Shown here piece by piece: positions 7,784 through 14,391 of a stretch of DNA of 62,118 nt. The stretch is taken from positions 1-62,118 of the IMG/VR virus record IMGVR_UViG_3300022841_000016. One strand, given 5' to 3'. The notes beneath the pieces were generated by a model. That model saw only the letters and a program-made list of their open reading frames with translations, was not told where the DNA came from and searched no databases. The translations under genes and the position numbers were made by a program. Every line of letters begins with the position of its first letter. The first letter of the stretch is position 1. The DNA comes from a virus.

Positions 7784-8291
7784 GTCTATGTAGTTTAAGT
7801 GTTATTTTCTTTAGTTTATATAACTCATCAGGTAGTTCATCTATTTTTAATCTCATAATAGATGATATGTAAGATTTGGTAATCTTTTCTCTGCCTTTAT
7901 CATTTCTTTCTTTCCTCTTTTCAATGAAAACATTGTTATGTTTGTACTTATGATACTGCTCATTTGCTGTTTTTTCTGATGGTGCTCTATAGTAGAGGTT
8001 ATCAAGGGAACAGTTAGCAGGATTATTATCCTTGTGAATTAATGGTACATCTATGTCATAGATGTTAACTATTTTAAAGTGTTTTCCCATTAATTGCTTC
8101 ATTAACTTCTCTTTCTTATTCACACATACTTTTAAAGTATTAGTGCCTTTATCTAAGTAGCCATATAATATTCTATCTCTTACAACAAGTGTTTTTGAAG
8201 GATGTATGTACCAATGTCTAATAACTACACCATCTTCTCTTATAGAATACTGTTTATTGGTGCCTAGTATGTATTTTGTTTGAAGTATCAT
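7758..8291 (-). CDS. HNH-type endonuclease-like protein
   Basis: 177 residues. The segment VPLIHKDNNPANCSLDNLYY at about residues 82-101 fits the HNH (beta-beta-alpha metal) pattern of phage homing endonucleases, in which a His-x-Asp is followed by N and a DNL. It is preceded by strands that could form the first part of the fold and followed by a very basic tail (IEKRKERNDKGREK) suited to DNA binding. No intron or intein is visible nearby, so it may be free-standing or act in packaging or recombination. The leader upstream is long. Confidence 0.6.
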   Translation of the reverse strand: MILQTKYILGTNKQYSIREDGVVIRHWYIHPSKTLVVRDRILYGYLDKGTNTLKVCVNKKEKLMKQLMGKHFKIVNIYDIDVPLIHKDNNPANCSLDNLYYRAPSEKTANEQYHKYKHNNVFIEKRKERNDKGREKITKSYISSIMRLKIDELPDELYKLKKITLKLHRHVKSKELH

Positions 8292-8505
8292 AGCTGTATT
8301 ATTAAATTAGATTAAAAATAAATGTTAAATAATTAGGATGGTAACTTGAGAATATGGAGATTTACACTATGCTAATCTCTGAAGCACTAGCCTTATTGTC
8401 CACCTAGGGTGTACAATTCTTTTGGAGAGTGTGAGAACCTTTAATCCTTTTGCTCTACTTTTTGATACTTAAGTCACTGATATCTATGTAGATATGTGTG
8501 AAATG

Positions 8506-8559
8506 GTATATAAAAACACTAACCCTCATCTCCTTTAATGTTGGGAATAAAGTGTTTTT
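8506..8559 (-). terminator. Terminator-like stem with long loop
   Basis: AAAAACACT (8512-8520) pairs with AGTGTTTTT (8551-8559) across about 30 bases that contain a short CCC/GGG inner pairing. On the minus strand the stem ends in TTTTTATATA. It could end a short transcript that begins near 8920. Confidence 0.5.
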
Positions 8560-8920
8560 AGGGTATTACTGCATACTTTAATGGAGAATACTATTGGTTA
8601 TTAAATGGGTATTAGTAATGTTTGGCTAATGGTTGACACAAATGTTGGTTTTCCTATTTGGCTATTGTATAAAATCATTTTGATTCTTTGGATGTGAAAT
8701 AGGGGGTATAATTGTATAGGGTTACACTGTAACACACATATCTACATGATTAACAGACAGTTATAACTGTATTATCCCTACCTATTCCCTCCAAAAAGTA
8801 CATTATACTTCTCTCCCTTAAATATAAAGGTCAGCTTTCTCTATTCATTGTCACTGGTTACTAAGTAGAGTTATAAAAATTAACTTATCTCTACAACAAG
8901 AGCATTACTAGAGTTACCTG
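8560..8920 (-). ncRNA. Candidate non-coding transcript
   Basis: This stretch lies between a copy of the promoter-like motif (8925-8952) and the terminator-like stem at 8512-8559, but has no ORF longer than about 25 codons. By analogy with the other two motif copies, which each precede a short gene, a transcript of roughly 400 bases is expected here. No known RNA family was recognised. Low confidence. Confidence 0.3.
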
Positions 8921-8924
8921 ACCA

Positions 8925-8952
8925 TAATTAGTGAGGGTATTGCAATGGGATA
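8925..8952 (-). promoter_or_regulatory. Phage promoter-like motif, copy 1
   Basis: In plus orientation it reads TTAGTGAGGGTATTGCAATG followed by GGATA. It matches the other two copies at AGnnAGGGTwTTGmAAT. On the minus strand it would drive transcription leftward into a gene-free stretch. Confidence 0.45.
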
Positions 8953-8969
8953 CTTATAAGAAAATGTAA

Positions 8970-8993
8970 CAACTCTGCTTTGACACAGAGTTG
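8970..8993 (-). terminator. Hairpin after the 82-residue gene
   Basis: CAACTCTG (8970-8977) and CAGAGTTG (8986-8993) form an 8-bp perfect stem with an 8-base loop, 15 bases beyond the stop of the gene ending at 9008. The minus-strand tail TTACATTTTC is only weakly T-rich, so termination is likely but less certain than at other sites. Confidence 0.6.
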
Positions 8994-9007
8994 ATACATT
9001 GCTATGA

Positions 9008-9256
9008 TTACATGCTGAAGATAACAGCAGCACCAGGCTTAACATTGGTAAGACAAGCCTGAGAAAGGTCACCATCTTCAGGGATTAACATTTTGTATTC
9101 CTTGCTACCATCAATAGCAGCTTGGACTTTGTAGTTCTGACCATTGTCAGCAGCTAAGAAGAGTTTACCAGTTTTTGGATTCTCCAATACATCCATTTTG
9201 GTTGCATTAACTTTAGCTTTAAATTCAGTTACAGTAAGAAATGTGATTTGTGACAT
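9008..9256 (-). CDS. Small monocistronic protein, 82 residues
   Basis: Soluble, beta-rich looking (QITFLTVTEFKAKV, KLFLAADNGQNYKVQ, GAAVIFSM). It has its own promoter-like motif (9287-9315) and its own hairpin terminator (8970-8993), and it uses more C-ending codons than its neighbours. These features suggest an abundant early product. A DNA-binding or host take-over role is possible. No family recognised. Confidence 0.75.
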   Translation of the reverse strand: MSQITFLTVTEFKAKVNATKMDVLENPKTGKLFLAADNGQNYKVQAAIDGSKEYKMLIPEDGDLSQACLTNVKPGAAVIFSM

Positions 9257-9286
9257 AATATATGTTTATTTAAGGCAGAATTGCCA

Positions 9287-9315
9287 GTACTAAGTTAGGG
9301 TATTGAAATGGGTTA
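9287..9315 (-). promoter_or_regulatory. Phage promoter-like motif, copy 2
   Basis: In plus orientation it contains AAGTTAGGGTATTGAAATGG. It lies about 31 bases upstream of the ATG at 9256 and between the terminator of one small gene and the start of the next, which is where a promoter is needed. It does not match the TAnnTTTG host consensus. Confidence 0.6.
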
Positions 9316-9354
9316 TTTTAAAAACAAAGATGATCCCTGTTATGGGACCATCTT
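9316..9354 (-). terminator. Intrinsic terminator after the small membrane protein gene
   Basis: Arms AAGATGATCCC (9327-9337) and GGGACCATCTT (9344-9354) pair along 11 positions. The one mismatch becomes a G-U wobble when transcribed from the minus strand, which fixes the direction. The minus-strand tail is TGTTTTTAAAATA. It abuts the stop of the gene ending at 9356. Confidence 0.85.
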
Positions 9355-9355
9355 G

Positions 9356-9610
9356 TTAGATAATGTACACTGTATAATGAGTGCTTATTTTCTCTATAGC
9401 TTGTAACAGCTCAGTGCTATATCCTAATGTGTCTTCTGAGTGAGAGAATAATAAGGTATTTCCCACTATTTCTAGGTGACCCATATCAGTCATAATACTC
9501 ATAGCTTGTGCCATAGATACTACATCAGTAGATGAGGTATATATAATGACACATAATAATGTTAATGAGATGATAAATATTGTACATGCAATTGCTCTTC
9601 TGATAGTCAT
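9356..9610 (-). CDS. Small membrane-anchored protein, 84 residues
   Basis: The N-terminus MTIRRAIACTIFIISLTLLC and following residues form one transmembrane helix or uncleaved signal anchor (residues about 7-26) with a basic start, so the C-terminal about 58 residues are probably periplasmic. It is the first gene of the minus block and has its own promoter-like motif and terminator, so it is likely an early product. Function unknown. Confidence 0.7.
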   Translation of the reverse strand: MTIRRAIACTIFIISLTLLCVIIYTSSTDVVSMAQAMSIMTDMGHLEIVGNTLLFSHSEDTLGYSTELLQAIEKISTHYTVYII

Positions 9611-9632
9611 AGTTTTAGATTTAGATTGTTCA

Positions 9633-9661
9633 GTAATGAGTTAGGGTTTTGAAATAGGAAC
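9633..9661 (-). promoter_or_regulatory. Phage promoter-like motif, copy 3
   Basis: In plus orientation it contains TGAGTTAGGGTTTTGAAATA. It lies about 23 bases upstream of the ATG at 9610. The shared core with copies 1 and 2 is GAGGG/TAGGG, then TWTTG, then MAAT. Confidence 0.6.
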
Positions 9662-9960
9662 TGTAGATAGTAGATAGCATGACAGTGCTCTCTTTCTTTA
9701 CATCACATGATGTAGATGATAAGATGTAGATGATAACATAACATCATAGTTAAGTAACAACATAGATACATAGTTAGATAGAGAGTTAGATGATAACAAA
9801 AGGTTAGGGTACATAATTATTTATTACTGCCAGGAAAAACTTTCCATTTCCACAAAGGCTAGGGGGAGTTTCCCTTTTTGGAAAGTGAGTGGGTCATGTT
9901 TCAAGGAGGGTTACACATTTCAAATATCTCCACATTTTATTTTTTTAAAAAATTTTTAAA

Positions 9961-10030
9961 ATGTGACAAAATCCCCTATTAAAATTTGACCCTCAACAAA
10001 TCACTATGTGACATATTCCCTATTAATTTT
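9961..10030 (+). repeat. Tandem direct repeat in the control region
   Basis: Two copies of ATGTGACAnAnTnCCCTATTAA begin at 9961 and 10006, 45 bases apart, and each is followed by an A/T stretch. The spacing is about four helical turns, as for operators or promoter elements facing the same side of the DNA. No similar copy was noticed elsewhere in the window. Confidence 0.65.
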
Positions 10031-10131
10031 AACATCTTTTGTGATACTTCCTTTCTCTTTTACCAAGTATCACAGAAAGTGTTAAATTATTCCTTACCTT
10101 TGGTATTCATAAATATTTGAATTAGTAAGTT

Positions 10132-10160
10132 CCTACCATTTTTGGTAGGTTTTACTTTTC
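10132..10160 (+). terminator. Terminator-like hairpin in the control region
   Basis: CCTACCA (10132-10138), loop TTTT, TGGTAGG (10143-10149), then TTTTACTTTTC on the plus strand. With no gene upstream on this strand, it may end a short leader RNA or insulate the right block. Confidence 0.6.
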
Positions 10161-10237
10161 ACAACCACTCCACAACTACCTTACTATGTGTCTATAATTA
10201 AATTCATTTTAATATGAATAAAGTTAAATATTTTGTT

Positions 10238-10245
10238 TAACTTTG
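10238..10245 (+). promoter_or_regulatory. Possible Bacteroidota -7 box (TAACTTTG)
   Basis: It matches the TAnnTTTG host sigma consensus upstream of the first plus-strand gene, with a leader of about 105 bases. No clear -33 TTTG partner lies at the expected distance, so the call is weak. Confidence 0.3.
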
Positions 10246-10356
10246 AAGTATGGAACAACATAAGTCAAATGAATGCACACCTAAGAGGAGGTTGTATTCC
10301 CCAAATTATTTATTCTCAATACAAAGCACATCAGTGTTTTCAACTCCTGCTTCATT

Positions 10357-10593
10357 ATGACAGTAGAAGAAAAAGTACTGCCCTATATGGAATGGGCACA
10401 TAAGCTTAGGGTACTAGACCTCAAGCTTGGAATGGAGAAAGCTAGGGTAAAGGAAAAGATGGAAATCTTGTCTACCAAAGCTAGGAGAAAAGGTATCACA
10501 GCACCTATAGTTTTATCTATCCCTAGTTTAGTAGAGGAATTGGAAGTACAACTTTCAGCTCACTTAGAATTAATTAAGTTCAATGAAAAGTAA
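10357..10593 (+). CDS. Unknown helical protein, first gene of the right block
   Basis: 78 residues, charged and helix-rich (LRVLDLKLGMEKARVKEKM), probably coiled coil at residues 15-45. The gene ends inside the start of the next one (11-base overlap), so the two are translationally coupled. Its position first after the control region suggests early right-block expression. Function unknown. Confidence 0.75.
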   Translation: MTVEEKVLPYMEWAHKLRVLDLKLGMEKARVKEKMEILSTKARRKGITAPIVLSIPSLVEELEVQLSAHLELIKFNEK

Positions 10594-11050
10594 ACTAAGC
10601 CAAGAGAATGTAAACCAAATGCTAAAGCAGTGGGGAGAAACAAAGCTTGGTACAGGTTTATGGGTTAAAGACCCTAATATGTATGAAATACAATTAAAAG
10701 GAAATAAAATGACAGAGGAAAGATTTGAGGAAATAGTAGAAGACACTCTTGCACAAATAAAGGAGACTATACTTGTCAAGGGTAAAGAATACAGAAGGAA
10801 TAAAGACCCTTTTCATAACTTTAATCAGGGAGCAAAGCTAACTGGTAACACTAAGTATGAAGTATTGGATGGTTTTAAACTTAAGCATGATATATCTATA
10901 CAGGATATTGTCAATGATTACAAGAAGATGACACCTTCTAGTGAGAGTATTATTAATGAGAAGATGAATGATATTTTGATCTACACTATAGTTAAGAAAG
11001 CTATGATGATAGAGGACACTATATCATTCCATAAGGTAACAAGAAAGTAA
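10583..11050 (+). CDS. Nmad1/DUF1599-like phage protein
   Basis: 155 residues. From about residue 60 the pattern is KGKEYRRNKDPFHNFNQGAK, then EVLDGFKLKHDISIQDIV, then an INEKMNDILIYTIV segment and a final ED. This fits the nucleotide-modification-associated/DUF1599 family often found in phages: a charged D-x-F-x-NF block, a GF-x-KH block and a late E-K-x-x-D helix. The family has been linked by gene context to modified or salvaged nucleotides. The first 45 residues are extra relative to the core. Confidence 0.6.
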   Translation: MKSKLSQENVNQMLKQWGETKLGTGLWVKDPNMYEIQLKGNKMTEERFEEIVEDTLAQIKETILVKGKEYRRNKDPFHNFNQGAKLTGNTKYEVLDGFKLKHDISIQDIVNDYKKMTPSSESIINEKMNDILIYTIVKKAMMIEDTISFHKVTRK

Positions 11051-11070
11051 CAGTATAAAAGAAAACAAGG

Positions 11071-11424
11071 ATGAATACATTAAAGAAAAAACTAACATTA
11101 CCCAAGAGTGAGTACTACACAAAGCATTTATCAATAGTGAATGTGTTTTTACCAGTTAAGATGACACCTAAAGAGATTGAGGTTTTGTCTGCATTTATGT
11201 CTTTAGAGGGAGACATTGCAGAGCAAAGATTTGGTACCTCAGCCAGGAAGATTGTCATGGATGAAATGAATATTAAGCCTGGAGGATTAGGTAACTATTT
11301 TAAGAGTCTTAAAGAGAAAGGCTTTTTGACAGATGACGCACAGAATAAGTTTAAGATATACACTATGTTGTATCCAGACCCAACTGTTCAAAACTATATG
11401 TTTCAATTACAAAAACAAGTATAA
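11071..11424 (+). CDS. Winged-helix-like protein conserved in crAss-like phages
   Basis: 117 residues. The segment MTPKEIEVLSAFMSLEGDI, then a basic helix, then MNIKPGGLGNYFKSLKEKGF reads as a winged helix-turn-helix, with the second helix around KPGGLGNYFKSL placed for DNA contact. Crassvirales genomes carry similar small proteins near the head genes. A transcription regulator is likely, but a structural role cannot be excluded. The stop abuts the GTG start of the next gene. Confidence 0.55.
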   Translation: MNTLKKKLTLPKSEYYTKHLSIVNVFLPVKMTPKEIEVLSAFMSLEGDIAEQRFGTSARKIVMDEMNIKPGGLGNYFKSLKEKGFLTDDAQNKFKIYTMLYPDPTVQNYMFQLQKQV

Positions 11425-11826
11425 GTGTCTAGAGTTATATTTACAGAAGAATTGATCTCTTCTTTTTATGAGAAGATATCCAAGGAGTACCCTGACCTGC
11501 CACCTGCTACTATTGATAAGATATGCAGGGCAGAGTTTAGGATGATGAAAGATTCTATGACTTCTGGTAAGTTGGAAGATTTCAGACTGCAGTATTTGTT
11601 TAAGTTGACAGTCTCTCCACAAAGAGTTATGAAGCAGTTGACTTACATGCACAAGAATAAGGATATTATAAATGAGAGGTCTTTCAATCATTATCATAAG
11701 ATATTGTTAGACCATATTAAAAATAACAAACTAAAGTTCAAGAAATATGAAGAAAGAATCACAAAATACACAGGGTACACAAGGGGACAAATTGATAAAG
11801 GAGAATATGTTAGTGATGGACATTAA
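11425..11826 (+). CDS. Conserved Bacteroidota-phage protein, GTG start
   Basis: 133 residues, basic toward the C-terminus. The pattern ICRAEFRMMKDSMTSGKLED followed by FRLQYLFKLTVSP resembles a family common in Bacteroidota phages, in which a helix is followed by an R-x-x-Y-x-F strand as in IHF/HU-like arms. The similarity is too weak to assert DNA binding. The GTG immediately follows the previous TAA, and the 3' end overlaps the next gene. Confidence 0.55.
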   Translation: MSRVIFTEELISSFYEKISKEYPDLPPATIDKICRAEFRMMKDSMTSGKLEDFRLQYLFKLTVSPQRVMKQLTYMHKNKDIINERSFNHYHKILLDHIKNNKLKFKKYEERITKYTGYTRGQIDKGEYVSDGH

Positions 11827-12232
11827 TGCCATACCTATAGACCATGGAATGGATTCAGAACAATGGGCAAGAATAATAAGGACAGACAATATATGTTTTT
11901 ATGACTCTGTTAAGGGAGATAAGCCTACCTTTATGAATGTAGATTCAAGCATAAAAGTGTTTGACGTACAAGATGAAATAGCAATGTCAGCATTAGAAGA
12001 TATACTTAAAGGAAAAGATCCTGTAGAAGTAGTCACTGCTGCTAGCACTGTACTAGGTGAACAAGTACATTTTGATAATCATTTGACTGAAAGAGAGGTT
12101 GGGCAATTAGAAATAGACAATCCTTTGAGTAGTGAGAATGTTACTAGAGTAGACACAGGCTTTACTTCAGAAGAGAATGAGTTCATGGATAGAACCATGA
12201 GTGGTATTAACTTAATAGATGACACAGAATGA
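11807..12232 (+). CDS. Small acidic protein sharing a motif with the portal
   Basis: About 141 residues from the ATG at 11807; the ATG at 11816 is equally possible and better spaced from AAAGGAG at 11797. The start is inside the previous gene. The N-terminus MDINAIPIDHGMDSEQW matches the portal segment NINAIPKSSGIDIEKW (residues 457-472) at INAIPxxxGxDxExW. The rest is acidic (a run of E/D near the end) and unrecognised. It may mimic or contact the portal interface. Its 3' end overlaps the next ATG as ATGA. Confidence 0.6.
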   Translation: MLVMDINAIPIDHGMDSEQWARIIRTDNICFYDSVKGDKPTFMNVDSSIKVFDVQDEIAMSALEDILKGKDPVEVVTAASTVLGEQVHFDNHLTEREVGQLEIDNPLSSENVTRVDTGFTSEENEFMDRTMSGINLIDDTE

Positions 12233-12363
12233 TAGAAGTATATTATGACCCTATATTAGGGTGTACAGGTTTCAAGTTTAGCAAACCTTTAGGGGGACAC
12301 AAAAGTCAAAGAGAAAAAGACAATGACCCTATTAACATTAATAAAAGGAGGAAAAATGAATAG
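12229..12363 (+). CDS. Micro-ORF, 44 residues
   Basis: It starts MIEVYYDPILGCTGFKF and ends with a basic KRRKNE tail. The start overlaps the previous stop as ATGA, and the 3' end covers the Shine-Dalgarno sequence and start of the next gene. This compact overlap pattern supports translation, but the product has no recognisable family. Confidence 0.5.
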   Translation: MIEVYYDPILGCTGFKFSKPLGGHKSQREKDNDPININKRRKNE

Positions 12364-12571
12364 TATATACTTATTAGGAGTAGAAGGTAGTAAGAGTTTT
12401 GACCTTATAAGACAAGAACAGTCTTACTTAATGAAACTAGAAATTTCTGAAGATGTACGTAATTGGTTACTTATGCATGATGTAGAAGTACAATCAAATG
12501 GTTCAAGAGTGTTTATCTGTAACAAAGTAAGGTATGTAGATTTAGGATTAAAAATACAAAAAGATGAATAA
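12356..12571 (+). CDS. Unknown protein, 71 residues, with strong Shine-Dalgarno
   Basis: The ATG at 12356 is preceded by AAAAGGAGGAAAA, one of the few strong Shine-Dalgarno matches in the window. This decides the start over an upstream in-frame ATG at 12323. The protein has a beta-like start (NSIYLLGVEGSKSF) and a VRNWLLMHDVEVQ middle. Arg in DVRNW is encoded by CGT, a rare CG-containing codon here. Function unknown. Confidence 0.65.
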   Translation: MNSIYLLGVEGSKSFDLIRQEQSYLMKLEISEDVRNWLLMHDVEVQSNGSRVFICNKVRYVDLGLKIQKDE

Positions 12572-12989
12572 GTACTACAAACCAACAGAAGAAGAATTTG
12601 TTGAAGATTTAGAGTGTGAGTTGTATGATGAGGAGTTTAACTCATGGACTCCAGTGTTATTAGACAGGAATGCTGCTAGTGCTTTTCTTCCATTGTGGCA
12701 AGCTGGGGACATTAGGGTTAAGTATTTAAACACTACTGATTTTAATAAAGTAGGATACACTTTAAAGTTAAGTAAGGTAGGTACAGAGACTGTAATAGTT
12801 GACATTGCTCCTGATGGTAAAGAAACAAGTGAAGAGAGAGATGTGTATGACACAGAGAACTTAACTATCTTACATAAAAATGTGGAGGTAGGGTATTTCT
12901 ATCCACAGAAACCTGTAGATAACATTAAAATGGATGGTAAACACTACAGTGTGAAGAACATAACAGAGTTAAGAAAATTATTAATATGA
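12564..12989 (+). CDS. Conserved crAss-like phage protein (YYKPTEEEF family)
   Basis: 141 residues. The start MNKYYKPTEEEFVEDLECEL resembles a group of small proteins from Crassvirales and other Bacteroidota phages that open with YYxPTxEEF and continue with a Y/W-rich beta domain. The function of that group is unknown. It overlaps the preceding gene by 8 bases and the next by 4 (ATGA). Confidence 0.6.
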   Translation: MNKYYKPTEEEFVEDLECELYDEEFNSWTPVLLDRNAASAFLPLWQAGDIRVKYLNTTDFNKVGYTLKLSKVGTETVIVDIAPDGKETSEERDVYDTENLTILHKNVEVGYFYPQKPVDNIKMDGKHYSVKNITELRKLLI

Positions 12990-13372
12990 AAGCAAAAATA
13001 AATTTATTAAATATAAAGTCTTACCTTGTAGGCAATTTTAGATATGCCATTTATGAGAATAGATGGAGCTTTCTTATAAGGAGACATATATTGGAGCAGA
13101 TATATTGGAGAATTGAAGTTATGGACTATGTTTGTTACAAGGAAGGCAGTTGTATAATGTGTGGATGTACCACCACTGCTTTACAAATGTCAAACAAAGC
13201 TTGTGAAAAACCTTGTTATCCTACTATGTTAAGTAAAGATAATTGGAATACATTCAGAAGTGGAGGTTTGATTAAGGATATAAGACTACAGGTAATTTGG
13301 AAGATGGTTAATAAAAAACCTGAAGTAGTGTACAGTAGTAATGAATTAATAAAAATAACTCACAGACTTTAA
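12986..13372 (+). CDS. Cysteine-rich protein, possible metal binder
   Basis: 128 residues. The middle has seven Cys in about 50 residues, including CYKEGSCIMCGCTTTALQMS and ACEKPCYP, a spacing suited to zinc or disulphides. The end is a basic helix. It sits directly before the DUF1573-like gene, which also has a CGCTT motif. Similar Cys-rich proteins occur near head genes in other Bacteroidota phages. Role unknown. Confidence 0.55.
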   Translation: MKAKINLLNIKSYLVGNFRYAIYENRWSFLIRRHILEQIYWRIEVMDYVCYKEGSCIMCGCTTTALQMSNKACEKPCYPTMLSKDNWNTFRSGGLIKDIRLQVIWKMVNKKPEVVYSSNELIKITHRL

Positions 13373-13375
13373 TAT

Positions 13376-13678
13376 ATGAATTGGGAAGCAACACATATTG
13401 AGATAGATAAAGTAAAAGCAGGAGAGAAACACATAATGCTATTTAAAGCTGCTGGAAAAGTCCCAGAAGATTTTAAGATAGATAAGCTAGAAGTATCATG
13501 TGGTTGTACCACTCCTGAGTTTGATAAAGAACAAGGAACACTGTTAGTTACATTTAAAGCTGGAGCAGTGCCTAGACATTTACAAGAAGAAGGGAAGTAT
13601 ATAACAACTAAAAGAGTAATTTTGTCTTCTAATTATGGAGATACTACTTTCACTTTTAGAGCAACAATTGTAAAGTAA
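13376..13678 (+). CDS. DUF1573-like beta-sandwich protein
   Basis: 100 residues. The KIDKLEVSCGCTTPEF segment, a long beta domain and a final strand FTFRATIVK match the DUF1573 pattern common in Bacteroidota, in which a conserved V-x-x-S-CGCT precedes an immunoglobulin-like sandwich. Cellular members are usually exported, but this one has no signal peptide, so it probably acts in the cytoplasm or in the virion. The stop overlaps the next ATG as TAATG. Confidence 0.65.
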   Translation: MNWEATHIEIDKVKAGEKHIMLFKAAGKVPEDFKIDKLEVSCGCTTPEFDKEQGTLLVTFKAGAVPRHLQEEGKYITTKRVILSSNYGDTTFTFRATIVK

Positions 13679-14238
13679 TGGATTTATTCAAAGTAGAAGG
13701 GAATTTAGTAATACCAACAGAGCATGCTTTGTTAGTATCTCCTTACTCTGATATTTGGGATAGAGACCCAGATCCAAAGAAGTTAAGTGCCAAGAGACAG
13801 TTTGCATACATTGAGTTGTGTTGCAGCTATAAGAAAAGCAATCCTTATAAGGGGTTTGCTGAAGCAGTAAGAAAACAAAAGGTAATACAAGCAATATACA
13901 GGGAAGAAGCAGAGTTATTTGTAGAAGACCAACTTATTGTTGAAGGGATGGAGTTATATGAGAAGTTAAGAGTAGAAGCATCTCCAACCTTGCAGTATTA
14001 TCTATCAGCAAAAGCAGGAGCTGAGAAAATGTTAAAGTGGCTTAATGATTTTGATATGGAAGACCTTAATGAAAGAACAGGTCTGCCATTGTATAAGCCA
14101 AGAGAGATAACCTCAGCATTGAAAGATAGCTATGAGGTAATGAAGACATTAAACTCTATGGAAGAGAAAGTCCAAGAGCAATTGTTTGAGTCTACAAAGA
14201 CTATAGGTAACAAGGAGATTAATCACTTTGAAAAGTAA
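13678..14238 (+). CDS. Probable small terminase-like protein of crAss-like phages
   Basis: 186 residues. The block TEHALLVSPYSDIWDRDPDP, then a KRQFAYIELCCSYKKSNPY block, then helices recalls a conserved protein encoded just before terL in crAss-like and related phages. The position directly upstream of the terminase large subunit makes a packaging role likely. No canonical HTH is obvious. Small-terminase function is inferred from place only. Confidence 0.5.
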   Translation: MDLFKVEGNLVIPTEHALLVSPYSDIWDRDPDPKKLSAKRQFAYIELCCSYKKSNPYKGFAEAVRKQKVIQAIYREEAELFVEDQLIVEGMELYEKLRVEASPTLQYYLSAKAGAEKMLKWLNDFDMEDLNERTGLPLYKPREITSALKDSYEVMKTLNSMEEKVQEQLFESTKTIGNKEINHFEK

Positions 14239-14241
14239 AGT

Positions 14242-14391
14242 ATGACAGTAACACAGACACTTAGCTTACACATAGAGGATAAAATTAGTTATCATGAAAA
14301 GCTTAGAATACAATTTGAAGCTAGTGAACAATTTGAGCAGTGTGCTAGGCATAGAGATGAGGTAACAAAACTTAAAAAGATGTTAGCTTAA
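14242..14391 (+). CDS. UVR-motif micro-protein, 49 residues
   Basis: The C-terminal two thirds, FEASEQFEQCARHRDEVTKL followed by KKML, fits the UVR motif of UvrB/UvrC: an FE, then ARxRDE, then a Leu-rich helix. That motif forms an alpha-hairpin for protein-protein contact. Nothing else is present. The stop overlaps the terL start as TAATG, so it is coupled to terminase. It could be a terminase partner or an unrelated helical hairpin. Confidence 0.55.
   Translation: MTVTQTLSLHIEDKISYHEKLRIQFEASEQFEQCARHRDEVTKLKKMLA

Larger units (their letters stand above)
8292..9007. other. 716-base gene-free interval rich in hairpins
   Basis: I see no ORF above about 25 codons on the minus strand. The interval holds a promoter-like motif at its right end (8925-8952), a perfect palindrome ACAGTTATAACTGT (8757-8770), an inverted repeat GTTAC-ACT-GTAAC (8721-8733) and a terminator-like stem (8512-8559). 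The left 220 bases are probably the leader of the HNH-type gene. Confidence 0.6.
9662..10356. promoter_or_regulatory. Divergent control region between the two gene blocks
   Basis: No ORF was found. It separates the minus-strand replication block from the plus-strand virion block. It contains the inverted repeat TACATCA-CA-TGATGTA, a duplicated GATGTAGATGATAA, a T/A-rich inverted repeat (9931-9965), tandem direct repeats (9961-9987 and 10006-10030), an 8-bp stem of TGATACTT with AAGTATCA, a terminator-like hairpin (10132-10149), and a TAACTTTG box at 10238. Crassvirales genomes commonly switch strand at such a region; an origin role is possible but unproven. Confidence 0.6.

Noticed and set aside
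8650-8678. 25-codon minus-strand frame in the gene-free interval
   Set aside because: It is too short, lacks coupling to a neighbour and has no recognisable composition.
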